Shown: piece by piece, positions 1-4,535 of the stretch
Numbering within the stretch: the first letter of the stretch is position 1
How the letters are laid out: each line of letters starts with the position of its first letter
DNA from: Ramlibacter sp.
Lineage (GTDB): Bacteria; Pseudomonadota; Gammaproteobacteria; Burkholderiales; Burkholderiaceae_C
Direction: 5' to 3'
DNA length: 8,772 nt
NCBI GenBank assembly: GCA_026785815.1
Contig: JAJAZH010000337.1
Location: 1-8,772, forward strand
Notes under the pieces: model-generated
Database searches by the model: none
The model's input: the letters and a program-made list of their open reading frames with translations, nothing else
What the model was told of the DNA's origin: nothing
Made by a program: the position numbers and the translations under genes

Positions 1-137
1 GAGCCGCCGCCGCCGCAACCAGCCAGCACCAGGGCCATCAAGGCCGGGAGCACGGCGGCCGGGGCGCCTCGAGTCAGGCGTTGCCCGATTGCGTCCGATC
101 GAACCGCGCCGGCTGCTCCCTTTTCCGCGTACAACAT
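1..137 (-). CDS. N-terminus of a lipoprotein, cut by the left edge
   Basis: The minus strand is open from an ATG at 135-137 to the window edge: 45 codons plus two bases. The peptide has a polar, basic N-terminus (residues 1-24, including Arg20 and Arg23), then a hydrophobic stretch (about 25-40) ending in the lipobox Leu-Ala-Gly-Cys, with Cys41 followed by four Gly. This is a typical type II signal peptide, so the product should be exported, cleaved before Cys41, lipidated and anchored in a membrane. I chose this ATG because AGGG lies 8 nt upstream. In-frame GTG (codon 29) and ATG (codon 34) are possible later starts, and the first 24 residues are rather long for an n-region. The gene follows the tandem AAA+ ATPase gene on the same strand after 104 nt, so it could be co-transcribed or have its own promoter. 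The mature domain lies outside the window, so the function is unknown. Confidence 0.72.
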   Translation of the reverse strand, partial: MLYAEKGAAGAVRSDAIGQRLTRGAPAAVLPALMALVLAGCGGGG

Positions 138-145
138 TGCGTTTT

Positions 146-149
146 CCCT
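146..149 (-). promoter_or_regulatory. Ribosome binding site deciding the lipoprotein start
   Basis: Read on the minus strand, AGGG sits 8 nt before the ATG at 137. It favours the long N-terminal version of the lipoprotein over the GTG and ATG codons further into the signal peptide. Confidence 0.5.
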
Positions 150-166
150 GATGAGCTGAGGTGTGG

Positions 167-183
167 CGCCCAGTATATGGGCG
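167..183. promoter_or_regulatory. Dyad CGCCCA-GTATA-TGGGCG around a -10-like box
   Basis: A perfect 6-bp inverted repeat (167-172 and 178-183) has a 5-nt centre. On the minus strand the repeat contains TATACT (172-177), a 5-of-6 match to the sigma-70 -10 consensus, about 35 nt upstream of the lipoprotein ATG. No convincing -35 box lies 16-18 nt further upstream. The element could be an operator over a promoter, or a small hairpin in the gap between the ATPase and lipoprotein genes. There is no U-tract, so an intrinsic terminator is unlikely. Confidence 0.3.
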
Positions 184-241
184 GGGTCGGAACGCCGCGC
201 TTGCGGCAGCGTCCAGTGTGGTGCGCCCCCAGACGGGTCGG

Positions 242-2542
242 CTACTGCAGGAAGCCGATGTTGCGGGCCTCGCGCACTTCCGGCTTGATGCGGTGCTCGG
301 CCTCGAGCTGGTCCAGGAACTCAGCGGCGCCAAATTCGGCTTCGAGGATCTCGACCTGCCGTTTCACCGCGGCGAAATCGCCGGGACACAGCTGCTCCAG
401 CCGCGCCAGCCGGGCCCGGACCTCGGGGGTCAGAAGGCTGGCGTCTCCGGCCAGTGCCTCGGTCACGAACATCTTTTCCCGCTGCTCGCCGGTCAGAGGC
501 AGGAACCTGATCTTGAAGGTGAAGCGGCGCAGCGCGGCCTGGTCGATCCGGTCCAGCAGGTTTGTGGTGCAGACAAAGATGCCGGCGAAGCGCTCCATGC
601 CCTGCAGCATTTCGTTCACTTCGGTCACTTCGTAGGTGCGCTGGGCGCCGCGCCGGTCCTGCAGGAAGCTGTCGGCCTCGTCCAGCAGCAGCACAGCCTT
701 CTCGGCCTCGGCTTCGCGGAACATCGCTGCCATGTTCTGCTCGGTCTCGCCGACAAACTTGCTCATCAGATCGCTGGCCTGCTTGACCAGCAGCGGCCGG
801 TCCAGGCTGCTGGCGATGTGTTCTGCCAGCGCCGTCTTGCCGGTGCCCGGTGCGCCGTAAAAACACAGCGTGCCATGGCCCCGCGCCTTGAGCGCCTGGA
901 CGATGCGGGGCAACTCGAAGCGGCTTTCGACGTTCAGCATCTCCAGGTCATAGGTGGTGACACTGCGGCGGGCGCGGCCGTCGTGCGGCTGGTTGCCCAG
1001 GGCCTGATCGGCGTTCTTCAACTGGCGCTCAATCAGGCTTTCCAGCGTCGACTTGTCCGAAATGGCGAGCCCCGCGAAACGGACCGCGGTGCGGATCTGC
1101 GCCGGCGTCAGGCCCTTGCGCCCGGTCAGCGTGGCGATGAAGGCGTCGGACACCGGCGCCCCCTCCAGCGTCTTGCGCACCAGGCCTTCGCGGGCACCGG
1201 GCGGCGGCGACTTGAGCTCAAGGTGGTAGGCAAAACGGCGGCGGAAAGCCGGGTCGATCTGCTCGATCCGGTTGGTGACCCAGATCGTCGGCACCGCGTT
1301 CGACTCCAGGATCTGGTTGACCCAGGCCTTGCCGCTCACGCTGCTGCTGGCCGGCGCGACCACCTGTTCGGCGCGCGCCATCAACTGGGCCGCCTCGCTC
1401 GAGATCGGCGGGAACACGTCCTCGACCTCGTCGAACAGCAGCGCCGCCTGGGCGCTGCCTTTGAGGAAGACCTGGGCGATCTGCAGCGAGCGATAGCGGT
1501 CCCGGCCGCTGAGCGAATTGCCGTCGCGGTCCGCGTATTCCACCTCGAACAGCTCCAGCCCGCAGGCCTGCGCCACGACCTTGGCCAGCTCGGTCTTGCC
1601 GGTGCCGGGCGGTCCGTACAAGAGCACGTTGACGCCGGGCTCCTTGCGGGCGACGGCATTGCTCAGCAGGGAGCACAGCACCTGCGCGTCTTCCTCGACA
1701 AAGTTGAAATCGCTCAGCGCCAGCCCGCTCTTGGCCGACGGCCGGGTGAAGACCGCCATCAGCTCGTTCTGGTCGCGGTACTCGCGCATCAACACCGGCG
1801 GCAGTTTTTCGCTGACCTTCATCAGGTCCGCCAGGTCGGTGATGTTGTGTTCGGAAATCAGGTTCTCCACCAGCCCGATGCGCTCCAGCCGCGAGCCGGC
1901 GCGCAGCGCTTCGCCCACCTCGGTGGCGTTGACGCCAGCGATTTCCGCGATGGCGGCATAAGCCTCCGGCGCGTTGTTCACCTTGAATTCCACCAGGATG
2001 CTGCGCAGGTCGCGCTGGTAGCGCGCCAGGGTTCCGTAGAGCAGCAACGCGCGTTCGGCCTTGTTCAGCTGCAGCAGGCCGCTGAGCGCGTCGATGTTCT
2101 TTTCGACCAGCGTGGAATGCTTCTTGAGCGCATGGGTGAGCCATTCGCCGGTGACGGCCAGCACCGACAACAGGTCCTTGGGCTGGTCCTTCGCATACTC
2201 ATCGAGATAGAAGAACAGCGTGCCTTCCTCGTACGGCCCGCGCCAGACGCCGTGCCGGTCCAGGAATTCGCGCGGGGCCAGCTGCTCGTGGCCGCGCCAG
2301 AACTCGTTGTCCTTGCAGCGTCGCGCCAGGAATTCGCGCAGCCGGGCCAGCGCAGTTGCCGGCCATACGAGGTGCCGGCCGGCCAGCGAGAGCAGGCCGT
2401 TGAGGTCGCGCCGCACGTTGAACTTGCCACCCTGCTTGGCCGCCAGGGTCAGCACGAAATGCGAACACATGAGGTCCAGCACCGGCGCGTCTTTCAACCC
2501 CGGGGAGGGAAGTACCTGCAGATCGACCGAACGCTTGACCAT
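242..2542 (-). CDS. Tandem AAA+ ATPase (two AAA modules), function unknown
   Basis: A 766-residue protein with two AAA+ modules. Residues 1 to about 270 carry no motif I recognise and look largely helical. Module 1 has Walker A GPPGTGKT (310-317), Walker B LLFDEVED (368-375), a sensor-1-like Asn in WVTN (424) and a downstream FRRRF arginine cluster. Module 2 has Walker A GAPGTGKT (563-570), Walker B LLLDEAD (618-624), sensor-1 CTTN (658-661) and an LRRF arginine-finger motif. Module 2 also has SKFVGE, matching pore loop 1 of Cdc48/Vps4-type remodellers; the equivalent part of module 1 lacks an aromatic-hydrophobic-Gly triplet. It is therefore probably a cytoplasmic hexameric ATPase that remodels or threads a protein substrate (inference). 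Similar two-module proteins occur in many proteobacteria, but I know of no assigned substrate. The ATG at 2542 is preferred because GGAGG precedes it; an in-frame TTG at 2557 would add five residues but has no ribosome binding site. The lipoprotein gene follows on the same strand; threonine dehydratase is divergent. Confidence 0.9.
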   Translation of the reverse strand: MVKRSVDLQVLPSPGLKDAPVLDLMCSHFVLTLAAKQGGKFNVRRDLNGLLSLAGRHLVWPATALARLREFLARRCKDNEFWRGHEQLAPREFLDRHGVWRGPYEEGTLFFYLDEYAKDQPKDLLSVLAVTGEWLTHALKKHSTLVEKNIDALSGLLQLNKAERALLLYGTLARYQRDLRSILVEFKVNNAPEAYAAIAEIAGVNATEVGEALRAGSRLERIGLVENLISEHNITDLADLMKVSEKLPPVLMREYRDQNELMAVFTRPSAKSGLALSDFNFVEEDAQVLCSLLSNAVARKEPGVNVLLYGPPGTGKTELAKVVAQACGLELFEVEYADRDGNSLSGRDRYRSLQIAQVFLKGSAQAALLFDEVEDVFPPISSEAAQLMARAEQVVAPASSSVSGKAWVNQILESNAVPTIWVTNRIEQIDPAFRRRFAYHLELKSPPPGAREGLVRKTLEGAPVSDAFIATLTGRKGLTPAQIRTAVRFAGLAISDKSTLESLIERQLKNADQALGNQPHDGRARRSVTTYDLEMLNVESRFELPRIVQALKARGHGTLCFYGAPGTGKTALAEHIASSLDRPLLVKQASDLMSKFVGETEQNMAAMFREAEAEKAVLLLDEADSFLQDRRGAQRTYEVTEVNEMLQGMERFAGIFVCTTNLLDRIDQAALRRFTFKIRFLPLTGEQREKMFVTEALAGDASLLTPEVRARLARLEQLCPGDFAAVKRQVEILEAEFGAAEFLDQLEAEHRIKPEVREARNIGFLQ

Positions 2543-2662
2543 GGAGCCTCCGCCCAAGGAAGATGGGCCTGCTGACCATAACGCGCCCTGATGCTACATG
2601 GAAGACGCGGGGTCTGGGGGCTGCGACTCTTTGCGCCGGCTTTACCGCGCACAATGCCCGCA
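2543..2662. promoter_or_regulatory. Divergent promoter region, ATPase / threonine dehydratase
   Basis: About 120 nt separate two divergent genes, so promoters for both should lie here. On the minus strand TATGGT (2575-2580) is a 4-of-6 -10 candidate about 33 nt upstream of the ATPase ATG, without a good -35. On the plus strand no ribosome binding site precedes either dehydratase ATG, and I see no convincing -35/-10 pair; TTTACC at 2641 and CACAAT at 2650 are weak -10 candidates. No clear operator dyad was seen. Confidence 0.35.
2547..2551 (-). promoter_or_regulatory. Ribosome binding site of the AAA+ ATPase
   Basis: GGAGG on the minus strand lies 4 nt before the ATG at 2542. The spacing is short, but it clearly supports this start over the TTG at 2557. 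Confidence 0.6.
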
Positions 2663-3865
2663 ATGATCGAGCTCGCCGACATCCGCATGGCCGCGAAGAG
2701 ATTGCTGGGCCAGGTCCTGCTCACGCCCTGCGTCGAGTCCCGCACGCTGTCCCGGTTGCTCGGCGCGCAGATCTTCCTGAAGTTCGAGAACCTGCAGTTC
2801 ACCGCTTCGTTCAAGGAGCGCGGCGCCTGCAACAAACTGGTCCAGCTGTCGGCGGCCGAACGCGAACGCGGCGTTATCGCCATGAGCGCTGGCAACCACG
2901 CCCAGGGCGTGGCCTATCACGCCCAGCGGCTCGGAATGCGCGCCGTGATCGTCATGCCGCGTTTCACTCCCAGCGTGAAGGTGGAAGCCACCCGCAGCTT
3001 CGGCGCCGAGATCGTGCTGCATGGCGACACGCTGGACGAGGCCCGCAGCCACGCCCTGTCGCTGTCCGGGGAGCAGCAGCTCACCTTTGTCCATCCCTAC
3101 GACGACGCCGCCGTGGTCACCGGCCAGGGCACGGTCGGGCTCGAGATGCTGGAGGCGGTGCCGGAACTCGACACGCTGGTGGTGGCGGTGGGCGGCGGCG
3201 GCCTGATCGCCGGTATCGCGACCGCCGCCAAGGCGCTCAAGCCCGGGATCGAAGTGATCGGCGTGCAGACGCTGCGCTTTCCCAACATGTTCAACGCGGT
3301 CAAGCACGAACACCTGCCGCAGGGCGCGAGCACGATCGCCGAAGGCATCGCCGTCGGCACCCCCGGCGTGATCTCCCAGGAGGTGATCGAGCGGCTGGTG
3401 GACGACATCGTGCTGGTCGACGAAGGCGACATCGAGCAGGCGGTCGTGATGCTGCTGGAGGTCGAGAAGACGCTGGTCGAGGGCGCCGGCGCGGCCGGCC
3501 TGGCCGCCTTGCTGAAAGACCCGGCGCGCTACCGGGGCCGCAAGATCGGTCTGGTGCTGGGCGGCGGCAACATCGACCCGCTGCTGCTGGCGGCGATCAT
3601 CGAACGCGGCATGGTGCGGGCCGGCCGGCTGGCGCGGATCAAGGTCAGCGCCCGCGACGTGCCCGGCTCACTGGCGAAGATCACCGCGACCGTCGCCGAT
3701 GCTGGCGGCAACATCGCCGAGGTCCACCACCAGCGCGCCTTCACCACCCTGGCGGCGCAGAACGTCGAGATCGAACTCGTGTTGCAGACCCGCGGCCGCG
3801 AGCACATCGTCGCGGTGCTGGACGCGCTGCACGAAGCGGGATTCTCGGCCGAGGAACAGAAATGA
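2663..3865 (+). CDS. Threonine dehydratase (threonine ammonia-lyase), ACT-domain type
   Basis: A 400-residue cytoplasmic PLP enzyme of fold type II, expected to deaminate L-threonine (and probably L-serine) to 2-oxobutyrate (or pyruvate) and ammonia. The Schiff-base lysine is Lys51 in SFKERGA (49-55). Next come SAGNHAQG (75-82), which cups the substrate carboxylate, and the glycine-rich phosphate loop VGGGG (176-180). Residues about 325-396 form one ACT domain, beginning KVSARDVPGSLAKI. A single short ACT domain and about 400 residues match the catabolic/TdcB-like or short IlvA class rather than the roughly 510-residue biosynthetic IlvA with a double ACT-like domain, so I give no symbol. The residue before GGN (position 300), usually Ser or Cys contacting the PLP ring nitrogen, is Gly here. 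The start is uncertain between ATG 2654 (403 aa) and ATG 2663, since neither has a visible ribosome binding site; 2663 gives the usual N-terminus of relatives as I remember them. Serine racemase or threo-hydroxyaspartate dehydratase activity is possible in this fold. Confidence 0.92.
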   Translation: MIELADIRMAAKRLLGQVLLTPCVESRTLSRLLGAQIFLKFENLQFTASFKERGACNKLVQLSAAERERGVIAMSAGNHAQGVAYHAQRLGMRAVIVMPRFTPSVKVEATRSFGAEIVLHGDTLDEARSHALSLSGEQQLTFVHPYDDAAVVTGQGTVGLEMLEAVPELDTLVVAVGGGGLIAGIATAAKALKPGIEVIGVQTLRFPNMFNAVKHEHLPQGASTIAEGIAVGTPGVISQEVIERLVDDIVLVDEGDIEQAVVMLLEVEKTLVEGAGAAGLAALLKDPARYRGRKIGLVLGGGNIDPLLLAAIIERGMVRAGRLARIKVSARDVPGSLAKITATVADAGGNIAEVHHQRAFTTLAAQNVEIELVLQTRGREHIVAVLDALHEAGFSAEEQK

Positions 3866-3868
3866 AGG

Positions 3869-3917
3869 CCGCGCGCTGTTGTGAGCCGCGGTAAGCCGCG
3901 ACCCGGTCGGCGCGCGG
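3869..3917 (+). terminator. GC-rich two-part hairpin after threonine dehydratase
   Basis: CCGCGCGC (3869-3876) pairs perfectly with GCGCGCGG (3910-3917), and a U·G plus a G-C pair extend the stem inward. The enclosed loop holds a second perfect hairpin, CGCGG-TAAG-CCGCG (3887-3900). The structure starts 3 nt after the dehydratase stop codon. No U-tract follows, so it is not a classical intrinsic terminator. It could stabilise the 3' end of the mRNA, pause polymerase, or separate the dehydratase from the microprotein gene. Confidence 0.35.
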
Positions 3918-3925
3918 GCGGTGGG

Positions 3926-3931
3926 TAAACT
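3926..3931 (+). promoter_or_regulatory. Possible -10 box of the microprotein gene
   Basis: TAAACT matches the -10 consensus at 4 of 6 positions and lies 33 nt before the microprotein ATG. A TG pair is close upstream but one base further than in a true extended -10. No -35 box was found at the right distance. Confidence 0.22.
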
Positions 3932-3963
3932 TGGCGCTCCACTCGCCTGCGCCAGGAAAAGAA

Positions 3964-4191
3964 ATGTCCAACCCCACTGCCCGCCCCGAACCCGGTGACG
4001 ATCACGGCCCTGCGCACGGCCCTGCGCACGGCCGAGACAGTCACGCCCAAGCGGATGCCCACGGCGAGGCCGTCGACACCGCGCCCCCCGATGCGGTCGA
4101 CGCCGTCGTCCACTCGATGCCGATCGTGTTGCCAGTGGTCGGCGGCGTGCTGATGTTCCTGCTGGCCTTCATCGCCATCTACATGGCCTGA
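3964..4191 (+). CDS. Small His-rich single-pass membrane protein, unknown function
   Basis: A 75-residue protein. Residues 1-50 are hydrophilic, with six His (14, 18, 22, 27, 33, 50) and many Ala, Asp and Pro, including an Ala-His-Gly-Pro repeat encoded by a tandem 12-nt DNA repeat. Residues about 52-74 form one hydrophobic segment (MPIVLPVVGG then LMFLLAFIAIYM) that ends the protein. This suggests a tail-anchored inner-membrane microprotein with a His-rich soluble segment. The His tail could bind a divalent metal, but no fixed binding motif is visible. The start is supported by AGGA 6 nt upstream of this ATG; an in-frame ATG at 3931 would add 11 residues but has no ribosome binding site. The gene lies 98 nt behind threonine dehydratase on the same strand and may be transcribed with it or from a weak promoter near 3926. 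I do not recognise a named family. That it is a real gene rests on the ribosome binding site plus the clean membrane segment. Confidence 0.68.
   Translation: MSNPTARPEPGDDHGPAHGPAHGRDSHAQADAHGEAVDTAPPDAVDAVVHSMPIVLPVVGGVLMFLLAFIAIYMA
4003..4033 (+). repeat. Tandem 12-nt repeat inside the microprotein gene
   Basis: The unit CACGGCCCTGCG occurs at 4003-4014 and 4015-4026, followed by a partial third copy (CACGGCC, 4027-4033). It is in frame and encodes His-Gly-Pro-Ala repeats. Such a short perfect tandem repeat can gain or lose four residues by replication slippage. Confidence 0.8.
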
Positions 4192-4297
4192 GTCGCTGGC
4201 GGGCCGCCGCCTCGCCGCATCCTGTGCCTGCCCGCTGAAGGTTCCCGGCAAGTGCCTTCCGTCAATTCCTGACCTTGACAAGCTCCCGCATAAGGTT

Positions 4298-4312
4298 ATG
4301 CAAGTTTTGCAT
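4298..4312. promoter_or_regulatory. Perfect dyad ATGCAA-GTT-TTGCAT, candidate operator for pckG
   Basis: A perfect 6-bp inverted repeat with a 3-nt centre lies in the AT-richer part of the pckG upstream region. If the TTGACA at 4275 is the active -35, the dyad overlaps the -10 and would suit a repressor. If the TAAAAT at 4356 is the -10, the dyad sits near -55 to -70 and would suit an activator. Its TTGCAA-like core recalls sites of short-chain fatty-acid and acetate regulators such as RamB/ScfR, but this is a resemblance only. Confidence 0.4.
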
Positions 4313-4454
4313 TGTTTTCGGACCGGGGCCATGACCAAGAGACGCCGCGCATTCATAAAATTGACATCCCAGCCGACCTGCGGACTGTGAAGCACCCTTC
4401 GCGACCTGCCCTGTTGCCCACCCCGCGATACCGCCCGCCGACTGAGATGCCAAG

Positions 4455-4517
4455 CCGTTTTTTCAAAGGCTGCTCTCAGGCCTAGCCCGTGGAGCTGCTT
4501 CGAAAAAACAGTTTTTC
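4455..4517 (+). promoter_or_regulatory. Alternative-pairing leader structure before pckG
   Basis: CCGTTTTTTCAAAG (4455-4468) can pair with CTTCGAAAAAACAG (4498-4511): 12 of 14 positions pair, across a 29-nt loop. The same A-rich arm can instead pair locally with the next T-run as GAAAAA-ACAG-TTTTTC (4502-4507 with 4512-4517), 7 nt before the AGGAG ribosome binding site. The two pairings are mutually exclusive, as in attenuators or translational switches. Many A-U pairs make the local hairpin weak, so the regulatory role is only a suggestion. Confidence 0.35.
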
Positions 4518-4523
4518 CATACC

Positions 4524-4528
4524 AGGAG
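4524..4528 (+). promoter_or_regulatory. Ribosome binding site of pckG
   Basis: AGGAG lies 7 nt before the ATG at 4536: near-ideal sequence and spacing, fixing the start. Confidence 0.8.
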
Positions 4529-4535
4529 CTTTGTC

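Larger units (their letters stand above)
4192..4535 (+). promoter_or_regulatory. Non-coding region and leader upstream of pckG
   Basis: I see no supported gene in these 344 nt. A small GC hairpin without a U-tract, GGCGG-GCCG-CCGCC, lies at 4198-4211 just after the microprotein stop. Two perfect TTGACA hexamers occur at 4275-4280 and 4361-4366. The first has TATGCA 16 nt downstream (3 of 6), the second no good -10. A TAAAAT box (4356-4361, 5 of 6) has ATGACC 19 nt upstream (4331-4336, 4 of 6). GTCAA (4261-4265) and TTGAC (4275-4279) form an inverted repeat over the first TTGACA. The last 80 nt hold a T-rich/A-rich inverted repeat and the pckG ribosome binding site. Such a long regulated upstream region fits a gene controlled by carbon source (inference). 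Confidence 0.5.

Noticed and set aside
161..2575. An 804-codon open frame on the plus strand opposite the AAA+ ATPase.
   Set aside because: It is the mirror of a high-GC coding region: no recognisable domain, no ribosome binding site, very rich in Arg, Gln, His and Leu. The minus-strand frame has complete Walker motifs.
2563..3894. A 443-codon frame overlapping threonine dehydratase in another phase.
   Set aside because: The translation is Arg/Gly/Ala-rich low complexity without any motif, while the dehydratase frame is fully conserved.
4294..4312. A possible sigma-54 promoter (GG…TTGCAT) upstream of pckG.
   Set aside because: The GG to GC distance is 13 nt instead of the required 10, and the TGGCAC half is missing.
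3529..4395. A 288-codon minus-strand frame across the end of the dehydratase, the microprotein and the pckG upstream region.
   Set aside because: It has no domain, crosses two plus-strand genes and several hairpins, and its composition is that of antisense high-GC sequence.
4387..4402. TGTGA followed by a possible second half, as a CRP site.
   Set aside because: The second half does not match TCACA, so the dyad is not supported.
4262..4453. A 63-codon minus-strand frame in the pckG upstream region.
   Set aside because: No membrane segment, family or ribosome binding site was seen, and it lies over the promoter-like elements of pckG.
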